Shown here: one piece after another, positions 16,251 through 24,939 of the stretch
Layout of the letters: each line of letters begins with the position of its first letter
Position numbering within the stretch: the first letter of the stretch is position 1
Assembly: GCA_945885475.1 (NCBI GenBank)
Contig: CAMCYR010000030.1
Span: forward strand, 1-38,354
Source of the DNA: Chitinophaga pinensis
GTDB lineage: Bacteria > Bacteroidota > Bacteroidia > 2-12-FULL-35-15
Direction of reading: 5' to 3'
Length of the DNA stretch: 38,354 nucleotides
Notes under the pieces: model-generated
What the model saw: the letters and a program-made list of their open reading frames with translations, nothing else
Told to the model about the DNA's origin: nothing
Databases searched by the model: none
Position numbers and translations under genes: made by a program

Positions 16251-17891
16251 TTAATCTGCTTGTAAAAACGGATATCTGTAATCTGTTGGCGGAACGAATG
16301 TTTCTTTGATTGTGCGGGGAGAAACCCAACGCAATAAATTAACCATTGCACCCGCTTTATCATTTGTGCCTGAACCGCGAGCACCACCAAATGGCTGCTG
16401 TCCGACAACTGCACCAGTACATTTATCATTGATATAAAAGTTTCCGGCAGCATTACGCAATGCCTTTGTAGCATGTTCAATCGCATACCGATCCTGTGCA
16501 ATGATCGCACCTGTTAATGCATATATAGAAGTTGTATCTACGGTATGCAAGATCTCATCAAATTTTTCTGCATCATAAACATGTAATGTTAATACCGGTC
16601 CGAATAATTCTTCGCACATAGTTACATATTTCGGATCTTTTGCTACTATGACCGTTGGTTCAATGAACCATCCATTTGATTTATCGTAATTTCCACCGGC
16701 AATAATTTCTACATTTTTATCTGCCTTTGCAGCATCAATATATTTTGCTAATTTATCAAAAGACTTTTCATCGATTACTGCATTTATAAAGTTTGTGAAA
16801 TCTTCTGTCGGACCCATTTTGAATGATTTTAGATCTTCGATCAACATCTTCTTAACATCATCCCATAAGTTAGAGGGAACATATGCTCTCGAACATGCTG
16901 AACATTTTTGTCCCTGATACTCAAATGCGCCTCTACTGATAGCTGTTGCAAGAATTTTCGCATCAGCAGATTTGTGAGCAAGGATAAAATCTTTACCACC
17001 AGTTTCACCCACAATGCGCGGGTAGGTTTTGTATTTATGAATATTGTTTCCGATTGTTTTCCAAATGTTTTGAAAAACTTCAGTAGAACCAGTAAAATGA
17101 ATTCCTGCGAAATCAGGGTGTGAGAATACAACATCTGCAGCATCCGGTCCGCTAGGGTAGATCAAGTTGATCACTCCATCAGGAACACCTGCCTTTATAA
17201 ATATTTCCATCAATACATTCGCAGCATACACTTGAGTATTAGATGGTTTCCAAACAACCACATTTCCCATCATTGCGCAAGATGTAGGTAAATTTCCGGC
17301 AATTGCAGTAAAGTTAAAAGGAGTCAAGGCATATAAAAATCCTTCTAATGGCCTTTGTTCAACCCGATTCCAAACACCAAATCCAGTTCCTGCAACTGGT
17401 GGCTGCTGTCCGTAGATTTCAGTCATATACATGACATTAAAACGAAGGAAATCAATGATCTCGCATGCTGAATCAATTTCTGCCTGAAAAGCATTTTTTG
17501 ATTGTCCGAGCATGGTTGCAGCATTTAATTTAGCACGGTAAGGACCTGCAATTAACTCAGCAGCTTTTAAGAAAATACTTGCACGGTGTTCCCAAGCCAA
17601 TGCTTCCCATTTTGGTTTTGCAGCCAAAGCAGCGTTGATGGCTTGTGTTACATGTTCTTTATTGCTTTTGTGAAAGTGTCCTAATGTATGTTTGTGATCA
17701 TGAGGAGGAGCAAGACGAACTTTATCATTGCTGCGAACTTCTTTTCCGCCAATATACATTGGAATGTCTATTTCTTGTGCACGCAGTTCTTTTAGCATTG
17801 CTTGAAGAGATGCTCTTTCCGAACTTCCGGATGCATAACTTTTTATTGGCTCGTTCACCGGACCAGGTACAGTATAAATTCCTTTAGGCAT
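16251..17891 (-). CDS. pruA: L-glutamate gamma-semialdehyde dehydrogenase (1-pyrroline-5-carboxylate dehydrogenase)
   Basis: A 546-residue aldehyde dehydrogenase of the ALDH4A1 type, which oxidises glutamate 5-semialdehyde to glutamate with NAD+ in proline (and arginine/ornithine) breakdown. Seen: LTPFNFTAIAGNLPTSCAMM at about 189-208, the cofactor segment FTGSTEVF at about 266, GETGGKDF with Glu296, and QGQKCSACSRAYV with catalytic Cys330. The QQPFGGARGSGTNDKAG block near the C-terminus is also typical. Length matches the single-function enzyme; there is no proline dehydrogenase domain, and no such gene nearby. A perfect -7 element lies 54 bp upstream and a strong terminator follows, so it is probably transcribed alone. 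Confidence 0.95.
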   Translation of the reverse strand: MPKGIYTVPGPVNEPIKSYASGSSERASLQAMLKELRAQEIDIPMYIGGKEVRSNDKVRLAPPHDHKHTLGHFHKSNKEHVTQAINAALAAKPKWEALAWEHRASIFLKAAELIAGPYRAKLNAATMLGQSKNAFQAEIDSACEIIDFLRFNVMYMTEIYGQQPPVAGTGFGVWNRVEQRPLEGFLYALTPFNFTAIAGNLPTSCAMMGNVVVWKPSNTQVYAANVLMEIFIKAGVPDGVINLIYPSGPDAADVVFSHPDFAGIHFTGSTEVFQNIWKTIGNNIHKYKTYPRIVGETGGKDFILAHKSADAKILATAISRGAFEYQGQKCSACSRAYVPSNLWDDVKKMLIEDLKSFKMGPTEDFTNFINAVIDEKSFDKLAKYIDAAKADKNVEIIAGGNYDKSNGWFIEPTVIVAKDPKYVTMCEELFGPVLTLHVYDAEKFDEILHTVDTTSIYALTGAIIAQDRYAIEHATKALRNAAGNFYINDKCTGAVVGQQPFGGARGSGTNDKAGAMVNLLRWVSPRTIKETFVPPTDYRYPFLQAD

Positions 17892-17944
17892 AATGTGATG
17901 TTATTAGTGTTGAATACTAAAATGTAGACTATAAAACTGAGTTG

Positions 17945-17952
17945 CAAATATA
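17945..17952 (-). promoter_or_regulatory. Predicted -7 element for pruA
   Basis: On the minus strand this reads TATATTTG, an exact TAnnTTTG match, 53 bases before the pruA ATG. No TTG is found at the expected -33 distance. The same octamer precedes the genes at 24010 and 24811. Confidence 0.45.
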
Positions 17953-18053
17953 AGGAAAAAAGAAATCGGATTCTCCCAGCTTTCCTAAATACCACTTGCG
18001 CTCCAAATGCTGATTCGGTAGTTTGAATGCCTTTAAAGACCGAGATTTACTGT

Positions 18054-20096
18054 TTAGTAGTTTTTTAGATCCGGCAACTTATCCGAATTAGAAAGAATGA
18101 TTTTGTCGATTAAAAGACCATCAGTGAGTGAAAGTATGCGAATACTTTCAGAAAGTTCTGCTTGTTGTTTTAGTTCAAACGGGAATTTGATCCATTCCCA
18201 ATTGTCTGTTTTTTTTGAAGAAATTAAATATTCGCTTCCTAGAATGGTTGTATTCAAACGAATCTGATTAGTACATTTTGCATAGATCATCAAAACCAGA
18301 TTGTTTCCTAACTGTTCGGCATCTCTTTTAGAAAAGCTATATTCCGTCCATTCTTTTTGATCGAGTTGGATGTAAGATTCAGCAAGTGAAAAATCAATTG
18401 TTGAATTTGATTTTAAATAAACAGAATGGATGAGTTTGTTTTGTTCGGATGATGCATTATCAAACACTTCAGCTTCGCAAATCCATTCTTTTCTCCAGCG
18501 CTCCGGGTGTTCGTATTGATGCCAGCGGTCGAGTTGGAAGAACAATGCCGGTTCAACACTTTTATCGTATACATAAACACTTCCTTGTCTACGGGCATTT
18601 ATTTTAATATTATCACCGGCAACAGTTAATTCAATATTCTTTTCTAAAGGAAATTTTTCATTATTTGATGACGGTTGAACAGTTGTTGCAATGACATATT
18701 TTTCTTTCGTATCCTGTTTCCGAACAGCAACCAAGACGTCTTTTTCTTTTGTAGGGAATGTGACAATAGGTTCTTTTTTTGCATCGAATAAAACATTTCC
18801 ATTAAAAAAAACATCAGAATAATGTGTGGAAACGGCTTGCGCATATGCAGGCATTGCTGCTTGCCAGACATAATTTTCAGGTTTAGAGAAAGGCTTTTTA
18901 AGGTTAAAATAACCGGCATAAAAAAATTCGGCACCAACAACGGATAAACATTTCAGAAGTCCGAGCCATTGTGCAGGACGCATATCCCTTTCAGGATTAA
19001 ATGCCCATCCAGCTGCGACAAAAGGTGAGAAAAAACGATCACCACTTTTTATTTCAATTTTTCTTCCGTCATTGATCCATTTCCAACCGTGCCATGCGCC
19101 TTTCCATGTTTTCCAATTGTCGGGAGTACGCGGATAAAAATCGGGGGTAGAGTAGTAGTTGCCTTTTATTTTAGAGCAGGATGCTTTACTCGTTTGCCAA
19201 TCGAATCGGTTGATCGGACCGCCTTCAACATTGTAAATAGTGAACACGGTGTTTTTTAATTCCGGCATTTTCATAAATTGATCCGAATAGAGTTTCCGCA
19301 TATTCTTTTTTCTGTTTGCAGCATAAATATTCCAATCGTTGATGCCTGATCTATTTTTATCGGCAATCATATCTTTGTCTTGTGAAATACTTCCTATGTG
19401 ATGAGCCCCAGGAGGTTCCTCCCCATTTTCATTTATGATGTTGATAGGCCTGGTAAGGTGCGATAAAATATTGCTGATGCATATTTTTTGCAACTGTCCA
19501 TCCTTTATAAAAATAGAATCAGGTGCAGCAAAATTTAAAATTCTTTTTATTACGTTTCCCGAAGCATCTTTTATATAGAAAGAATCAGGATAATCCTTTT
19601 TTAAAATCCGGGGTGTTTTGTCTGAATATCCCATCTTTGAAGGAGCCAGCTGCATCCAGAATGTAGTTAAAGCTAATGGGATTTGTGGGTATTTATTTGC
19701 CAGATCAATATAAGCCCTGAATATTCCATTTGGATTGTTATAACTATCGGAACTTGTTGCCATTCCGGAATTTTGAATTGTCAGAAAATAATTCCAATGC
19801 AGTATTAACTCTTCCTGGATCTTCATTGCATCCTTGATCGCATTTTGTTCTTTCACTTCCTTTTGACCACCACCTGCCATGTATCTTGAATTCATCCAGT
19901 TAAATAAGCGGATAAAGGAATTGTTTGCCACGTATCTTGGTGATGGATAAGATTGCAGTTGCTGTATGGCTGTTGAATGAACATTCGGGTAACCCACTTG
20001 AAATTCAAGTGTGTCAATTGCAGGAGTTACTTCTTGAGAAAAAGCAAAGGTTATAAGAACAATGAAGGCAAAAAGGGAGCTAATTATTTTTTTCAT
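18054..20096 (-). CDS. Exported protein of unknown function, glycoside-hydrolase-like
   Basis: I do not recognise this family. The chosen ATG at 20096 gives 680 residues beginning with a good signal peptide (MKKIISSLFAFIVLITFAFSQ). A longer frame to 20117 would add seven residues in front of the signal peptide and overlap the upstream stop, so it is less likely. The mature protein is rich in Trp, Tyr, Phe and Asn, as in secreted carbohydrate-active enzymes. Segments such as LALTTFWMQLAP and RFFSPFVAAGWAFNPERDMR suggest a TIM-barrel-like fold over about 70-470. The last 120 residues look like a beta-sandwich of binding-module type. No catalytic acid pair can be named with confidence. It follows the 188-residue gene by 13 bp. 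Confidence 0.7.
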   Translation of the reverse strand: MKKIISSLFAFIVLITFAFSQEVTPAIDTLEFQVGYPNVHSTAIQQLQSYPSPRYVANNSFIRLFNWMNSRYMAGGGQKEVKEQNAIKDAMKIQEELILHWNYFLTIQNSGMATSSDSYNNPNGIFRAYIDLANKYPQIPLALTTFWMQLAPSKMGYSDKTPRILKKDYPDSFYIKDASGNVIKRILNFAAPDSIFIKDGQLQKICISNILSHLTRPINIINENGEEPPGAHHIGSISQDKDMIADKNRSGINDWNIYAANRKKNMRKLYSDQFMKMPELKNTVFTIYNVEGGPINRFDWQTSKASCSKIKGNYYSTPDFYPRTPDNWKTWKGAWHGWKWINDGRKIEIKSGDRFFSPFVAAGWAFNPERDMRPAQWLGLLKCLSVVGAEFFYAGYFNLKKPFSKPENYVWQAAMPAYAQAVSTHYSDVFFNGNVLFDAKKEPIVTFPTKEKDVLVAVRKQDTKEKYVIATTVQPSSNNEKFPLEKNIELTVAGDNIKINARRQGSVYVYDKSVEPALFFQLDRWHQYEHPERWRKEWICEAEVFDNASSEQNKLIHSVYLKSNSTIDFSLAESYIQLDQKEWTEYSFSKRDAEQLGNNLVLMIYAKCTNQIRLNTTILGSEYLISSKKTDNWEWIKFPFELKQQAELSESIRILSLTDGLLIDKIILSNSDKLPDLKNY

Positions 20097-20109
20097 AGCA
20101 GGAGACTGA

Positions 20110-20676
20110 TTATCCAATTCGTTTTTGAACTAGCTGTTCTACTTTTTCAAATAGTTGTGATGGAGTGGAAGTGCGCCAACCGATATCGTTCAGTTGACCT
20201 CCTGATACAATATAATAATCGATATTTGCCTTTTGAAACTCCTCCAGCACATGTTTTCTGAAATTAAGAAAAGCAATCCAACCATCTTCAATTTCATCAA
20301 ACCACTCTTCATAATAACAGTCATCTGAAGCATGAAAATTTAGAACATTTTCACCAATCAGAATAAATTTATTTACACCATATTGCATAATCAATTCGAT
20401 GATATCTCTTTTCAGAAGCATGATATCATTGTTGATTGCGTCATTCCATTCACCAATAAGTTCGATGATTGTAAAATTCTGATCATAATCCACGCACAGT
20501 ATCTTGATATACAAAGTCGGGGAATCAATATCATCCCATTGCGGATGTATCAGATAATTATAAATAACATTGGTATACTCAAACTCACTGTATTCGCGTC
20601 CGTAAAATGGAGATTGATCATCTTCAGACGCGATATAGATATGTCGCCAATTATAAAATGGTTCTATGTCTTGCAT
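20110..20676 (-). CDS. Conserved acidic cytosolic protein of unknown function
   Basis: A 188-residue soluble protein, strongly acidic and aromatic (IEPFYNWRHIYIASEDDQSP at 4-23; CYYEEWFDEIEDGWIAFLNF in the middle). There is no signal peptide or membrane segment. The pattern of alternating beta strands (LYIKILCVDY, NFTIIELIGEW, KFILIGENVLNF, YYIVSGG) and helices suggests a Rossmann-like alpha/beta fold. I do not recognise a function. It is separated by 50 bp from murQ upstream and 13 bp from the exported protein gene downstream, so the three may be cotranscribed. Confidence 0.65.
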   Translation of the reverse strand: MQDIEPFYNWRHIYIASEDDQSPFYGREYSEFEYTNVIYNYLIHPQWDDIDSPTLYIKILCVDYDQNFTIIELIGEWNDAINNDIMLLKRDIIELIMQYGVNKFILIGENVLNFHASDDCYYEEWFDEIEDGWIAFLNFRKHVLEEFQKANIDYYIVSGGQLNDIGWRTSTPSQLFEKVEQLVQKRIG

Positions 20677-20726
20677 GCGTTAATTGGAGTAATTTAGTTT
20701 GATCCGAATTGCTTCAGCAACTTAAT

Positions 20727-21548
20727 TTACTTTTTAGGATTTACTTTTTTGTAATAATCGACAGCCTTTCTAACGCTGCCATATTTTAGCAACAATTCCT
20801 GTGCTTTTTTGTAGGGTACTTTTAATTCAGCAGCAACCATATTGGTTCCTCGATCAACGAGCTTATTGTTGCTCAATTGCATATCTACCATTTTATTTCC
20901 TTTTACTTTTCCGAGTTTAATCATCACGGAAGTAGAGATCATATTCAAAGCAAGTTTTTGAGCAGTGCCTGATTTCATTCGAGTGCTGCCTGTTACAAAT
21001 TCGGGTCCGACAATAATTTCAATCTTGTGTTTGGCTACTTTGGCAACATTGCTCCCTTTATTACAAACGATACATGCCGTTAAAATTCTAATTTTGTTGC
21101 AGGCCTCCAATGCTCCAATTACGTATGGTGTTGATCCGGATGCAGCAATACCGATGACCACATCTTTTTTTGTGATCTTATATTTCTGTAGATCTTTCCA
21201 TCCCTGTTCTGTGTCATCTTCAGCAAATTCAACCGCTTTACGGATGGCTTTGTCACCTCCGGCAATTATTCCGATCACTATGCCCTGAGGCACACCATAA
21301 GTTGGTGGGCATTCGCTGGCATCAACAATTCCAAGTCTCCCGCTGGTACCTGCGCCCATATAAAATAACCGGCCGCCAAGCTTCATTTGTTTAACAATAG
21401 CATTCACTAATTTTTCAATTTTAGGAATTTCTTTTTGTATCGCAAGCGGAACAGTTTTGTCTTCTTTATTGATATTATTCAATAATTCACGCACACTCAT
21501 TTTTTCGAGTGAATTATATTTTGAATCTGCTTCTGTAGTTCTTTTCAT
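20727..21548 (-). CDS. murQ: N-acetylmuramic acid 6-phosphate etherase
   Basis: A 273-residue SIS-domain enzyme that cleaves the D-lactyl ether of MurNAc-6-phosphate to give GlcNAc-6-phosphate and D-lactate, in peptidoglycan recycling. Seen: the sugar-phosphate-binding loop GAGTSGRLG at 65-73, DASECPPTYG with Glu79 (matching E. coli Glu83), and Glu110 in AVEFAEDD (matching Glu114). TGSTRMKSGTAQKLALNMIS near 190-210 is the other family signature. It is slightly shorter than the roughly 300-residue E. coli protein. No anmK, murP or nagA lies nearby. A terminator hairpin ends only 10 bases before its ATG. Confidence 0.95.
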   Translation of the reverse strand: MKRTTEADSKYNSLEKMSVRELLNNINKEDKTVPLAIQKEIPKIEKLVNAIVKQMKLGGRLFYMGAGTSGRLGIVDASECPPTYGVPQGIVIGIIAGGDKAIRKAVEFAEDDTEQGWKDLQKYKITKKDVVIGIAASGSTPYVIGALEACNKIRILTACIVCNKGSNVAKVAKHKIEIIVGPEFVTGSTRMKSGTAQKLALNMISTSVMIKLGKVKGNKMVDMQLSNNKLVDRGTNMVAAELKVPYKKAQELLLKYGSVRKAVDYYKKVNPKK

Positions 21549-21549
21549 A

Positions 21550-21581
21550 TTAAAAATAAAGGGCGAAAAAATTCCGCCCTT
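21550..21581 (-). terminator. Terminator of the E1 gene, abutting the murQ start
   Basis: On the minus strand AAGGGCG (21581-21575) pairs perfectly with CGCCCTT (21565-21559) around a 9-base loop. The T-rich tail TATTTTTAA (21558-21550) follows and runs to within one base of the murQ ATG. It begins 5 bp after the E1 stop. It is a good Rho-independent terminator, but it leaves no room for a separate murQ promoter downstream of it. Confidence 0.75.
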
Positions 21582-21586
21582 CTGTA

Positions 21587-24010
21587 TTAGTATATTCTTG
21601 GAAATTTATTCGGATTGCTTTCGTGCATCATTTCATAAATTGTATCGAAAACATCATCAGCACTCGGCTTAGAGAAATAATCCCCATCGGAACCATAGGC
21701 AGGACGATGATCCTTTGCAGCCAATGTGCGTGGTTCTGAATCTAAGAATTGATAAGCACCTTGTTCTTCCAAAACTTTTTGCAAAATATATGCACTTGCA
21801 CCACCCGTAACGTCTTCATCCAAAACAATTAAACGATTTGTTTTCTTAACTGATTCAACAATCGAATGATCCATATCGAAGGGCAATAATGTTTGAACGT
21901 CAATTACTTCGACTGAAATATCAGCTTCTGCTAATTGTTTAACCGCTTCCATTGCAATTCTGCAGCAGGAGCCATAAGTGACAAGAGTTACATCTGCACC
22001 TTCGTTGATTGTTTCAACTACTCCCAACGGAATTTTATATTCTCCTAAGTTAGAAGGTAATTGCTCTTTTAATCTGTATCCGTTTAAAGGTTCAATGACC
22101 AATGCCGGTTCGTCTGCAGCTAACAATGTATTATAGAAACCAGCAGCTTGTTGCATGTTACGTGGCACACATACATGAATACCACGTATTGAATTAATGA
22201 TCATTCCCATTGGTGAACCGCTGTGCCAAATCCCTTCTAGACGATGCCCGCGGGTTCGAATAATTACAGGCGACTTTTGTGCTCCTTTCGTACGATATTG
22301 AACAGTTGCTAAGTCGTCACTCATGATTTGCAAGGCATACAATAAATAGTCCAAGTATTGGATCTCTGCAATTGGCCGGATACCTCTCATGGCTAATCCG
22401 ATTGCTTGACCCATAATAGTTGCTTCGCGGATACCGGTATCAAACACTCTGATTTCTCCGAATTTTTCCTGAAGTCCTTCTAAGCCTTGATTTACGCCTC
22501 CGATCTTTCCTGCATCTTCACCAAAAATTACAACTTCAGGATATTTCGAAAGTATCGCATTAAAATTTTCTCTTAGTAATTCTCTTCCGTCCACTAATTT
22601 TGCTTCGCCTTCAAATTCGGCTTTCACCGGTTTTGTTTTTAAGGCGTTCTGCTCCGATTCACTATGCAAATAAGAGCTGTATCGATCGTGATTTGCTAAT
22701 TTGGATTCGCTGATCCACTCAACCAATTGTTTCTTCGAAGAAATATTTTCATTACGTGTTAAGCGCAATACACTTTTTGCCGCAACAATTATATCTTTAC
22801 GGATCGGTTCAAGAATAGAGTAGAGGTCATTTTTAATTTTGCTAATGAATACTGCATTGCTCGATTGAGCAGCAATATTGTCCATTAGTGTACTCACTTC
22901 TTTTAGTTCAGCTTTGATCGGATTTAAGTAGGCACTCCATGCAGCAGATTTCGCTTCACGCACTACTTTTTTTGAATTCTCCTCGACCTCATTCAATTCA
23001 TTTTCAGTCGCTAGTTTATTGGAAAGGATCCATTCGCGCAACTTTTTAATGCCGTCAAAATCTGATTCCCACTGCAATCGTTCTTTTGATTTGTAGCGTT
23101 CGTGGGAGCCCGATGTACTGTGGCCTTGCGGTTGAGTAACTTCTTCAACATGAACTAATACAGGAACATGTTGTTCTCTACACACCTTACTAGCCTTTTC
23201 ATATGTATCGCAAAGATGAACATAATCCCATCCTTTTGTTTTAAATATTTCATATCCATTTCCGCCATTTTCACGCTGAAATCCTTTTAATATTTCGGAG
23301 ATACTTTCTTTCGTTGTTTGATATTTTTTAGGAACAGAGATTCCGTGGCCATCATCCCAAACGGAGACAAGCATCGGGATTTGCATAACACCTGCAGCAT
23401 TGATCGTTTCCCAGAAAAGTCCTTCAGAAGTACTCGCATCGCCAATAGTTCCAAAAGCAATCTCGGTACCTTTGTTTGAAAATTTATGAAATTGTTCTTT
23501 TTGTAATTCAGGGTTTAATTTATAATGTTTGGATGCCATTGCTAGTCCAAGCAAGCGCGGCATTTGTCCGCCAGTAGGTGAAATATCAGGAGATGAATTT
23601 TTGATTTTTGTGAGATCTTTCCAGGTACCATCAGCGTTTAAACTACGGGTTCCAAAATGTCCTCCCATTTGTCGGCCGGCACTCATTGGTTCTGCATCAG
23701 CATCTGTATGACCGTATAAACCTGCAAACCATTCTTGTAAAGTAAGGTTACCGGAAGCAAACATAAATGTTTGATCGCGGTAATATCCAGAGCGGAAGTC
23801 ACCAAATTGAAAAACTTTTGCCATTGCCAGCTGAGCAATTTCTTTCCCATCACCAAATATTCCGAATTTTGCTTTCCCGGTTAACACTTCTCTTCTTCCC
23901 ATTAAACTGGCTTCGCGGCTTTCATTCGCTATACGGTAATCGTTCAGTACTTCTTTGATATAGTCTGTTACTTTTACTTTACCGGTTGACATTGTTTCTT
24001 CTTTTGACAT
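21587..24010 (-). CDS. Fused alpha/beta 2-oxoacid dehydrogenase E1 (branched-chain-type, thiamine-diphosphate-dependent)
   Basis: An 807-residue fusion of the E1 alpha and beta subunits, which decarboxylate a 2-oxoacid and transfer the acyl group to lipoyl-E2. The alpha part (about 1-400) has GTIGDASTSEGLFWET and, 28 residues after GDAS, WDDGHGISVP (about 218-227) as the thiamine-diphosphate motif. The usual asparagine pair is replaced by Asp-Asp. The beta part (about 480-807) begins near VDGRELLRENFNAILSKYP and has VIFGEDAGKIGG, and IVLDEDVTGG in its transketolase C-domain. Substrate is inferred as branched-chain or similar oxoacid; pyruvate cannot be excluded. ATG at 24010 is preferred over one at 24064, because a perfect -7 element (24040-24047) lies between them. 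E2 and E3 are not in the window. Confidence 0.88.
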   Translation of the reverse strand: MSKEETMSTGKVKVTDYIKEVLNDYRIANESREASLMGRREVLTGKAKFGIFGDGKEIAQLAMAKVFQFGDFRSGYYRDQTFMFASGNLTLQEWFAGLYGHTDADAEPMSAGRQMGGHFGTRSLNADGTWKDLTKIKNSSPDISPTGGQMPRLLGLAMASKHYKLNPELQKEQFHKFSNKGTEIAFGTIGDASTSEGLFWETINAAGVMQIPMLVSVWDDGHGISVPKKYQTTKESISEILKGFQRENGGNGYEIFKTKGWDYVHLCDTYEKASKVCREQHVPVLVHVEEVTQPQGHSTSGSHERYKSKERLQWESDFDGIKKLREWILSNKLATENELNEVEENSKKVVREAKSAAWSAYLNPIKAELKEVSTLMDNIAAQSSNAVFISKIKNDLYSILEPIRKDIIVAAKSVLRLTRNENISSKKQLVEWISESKLANHDRYSSYLHSESEQNALKTKPVKAEFEGEAKLVDGRELLRENFNAILSKYPEVVIFGEDAGKIGGVNQGLEGLQEKFGEIRVFDTGIREATIMGQAIGLAMRGIRPIAEIQYLDYLLYALQIMSDDLATVQYRTKGAQKSPVIIRTRGHRLEGIWHSGSPMGMIINSIRGIHVCVPRNMQQAAGFYNTLLAADEPALVIEPLNGYRLKEQLPSNLGEYKIPLGVVETINEGADVTLVTYGSCCRIAMEAVKQLAEADISVEVIDVQTLLPFDMDHSIVESVKKTNRLIVLDEDVTGGASAYILQKVLEEQGAYQFLDSEPRTLAAKDHRPAYGSDGDYFSKPSADDVFDTIYEMMHESNPNKFPRIY

Positions 24011-24039
24011 AGTAATGTAGGCATTAGGATCTCTGTTTA

Positions 24040-24047
24040 CAAATATA
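24040..24047 (-). promoter_or_regulatory. Predicted -7 element for the E1 gene
   Basis: On the minus strand this reads TATATTTG, an exact TAnnTTTG match, 30 bases before the ATG at 24010. It lies inside the possible longer reading frame to 24064, so it argues for the shorter start. A TTTG at 24065-24062 is nearer (14 bases) than the usual -33 spacing. Confidence 0.45.
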
Positions 24048-24130
24048 AGTATTTGTAAGTGCAAAAAAGAGCGTTTTTGAAATTTGTGAAAAAAATGAGA
24101 AATGTTTGAAAGGAAATGATTTTGTTACAA

Positions 24131-24811
24131 CTAATATTTTTCGTTGTATAGTTTTACTGCAGCTCTGTTGCAGGTTGTACGTTTTCTTTTGAAAGATGCA
24201 GATGTAATAGGGCAGGCAACAGCGGCAACCAGACAAACAGCACTACCGGTTAAATAAGTGGAGTCGAATCCTTGGGAACGGAATAAAGGTTTAGGTATAC
24301 TTTTTATAAAAAGAAGTAAAGCAGCCATTCCAACTGGTATTCCTGCAAAGCCAATGTATTGCAAAGCCTTTGCATCTTTTGAACTGGATACAAGATCAAC
24401 TAATTTTTTATCTTTGGTATTGATCAAGAGGTTGTGAAATTCTCTTTCATTTAAGATAACATTTTTGTGACGGAATTTACCTGCTCCCCGCTCCTCAATT
24501 TTTGTTGAAACAACGGCTGGTTCCCTATAATAATCATTGCTCTCTAAAACACGTGCTTCAATTTTTCCCCCCGGTTCCTGTTTAAATTCTTCTTTCATAC
24601 CATTAGAGAAAACAATCATTTGTATATCCGATTTTTTATCAGTGAAGGTTGGACCATCAAGGAAATTGAATTTTTTATATTTAATTTCTGTTGGTGAAAT
24701 TTCAAGAATTTTTGCGATGATCTTTTCGTTGTTAAACTTTGTAATTGTATCTTGTGCAAAATTTGCAGATAGAATAAAAGTAAAAAGGATAGCAAGAAAG
24801 GGATTTTTCAT
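24131..24811 (-). CDS. Exported/membrane protein of unknown function (Bacteroidota-type)
   Basis: A 226-residue protein. The signal peptide (1-20, ending SANFAQ) is followed by a compact beta-like domain (21-75: DTITKFNNEKIIAKILEISP, TEIKYKKFNFLDGPTF, IQMIVFSNGMKEEF). This pattern is seen in many Bacteroidota proteins of unknown role. A polar linker (80-145) follows, then two hydrophobic helices (about 151-169 and 186-207) and a basic tail. The N-terminal domain is predicted to face the periplasm. No enzyme motif is visible. It is divergent from the TerC-family gene and carries a perfect -7 element just upstream. Confidence 0.7.
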   Translation of the reverse strand: MKNPFLAILFTFILSANFAQDTITKFNNEKIIAKILEISPTEIKYKKFNFLDGPTFTDKKSDIQMIVFSNGMKEEFKQEPGGKIEARVLESNDYYREPAVVSTKIEERGAGKFRHKNVILNEREFHNLLINTKDKKLVDLVSSSKDAKALQYIGFAGIPVGMAALLLFIKSIPKPLFRSQGFDSTYLTGSAVCLVAAVACPITSASFKRKRTTCNRAAVKLYNEKY

Positions 24812-24827
24812 TTTAGGTTTGTTTTCA

Positions 24828-24835
24828 CAAATATA
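24828..24835 (-). promoter_or_regulatory. Predicted -7 element for the 226-residue exported protein
   Basis: On the minus strand this reads TATATTTG, an exact TAnnTTTG match, 16 bases before the ATG at 24811, giving a very short leader. No TTG at -33 spacing is seen (nearest at 33 bases). Confidence 0.4.
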
Positions 24836-24939
24836 TAGAAATAAAGCTAAAAAAATATCTAATTGCTACAAGTTCATAAATGCAAAAAAATAGAACCGAT
24901 TCTGAAAATTCTACGTAATATTGTTTAAATTTTAATTTT

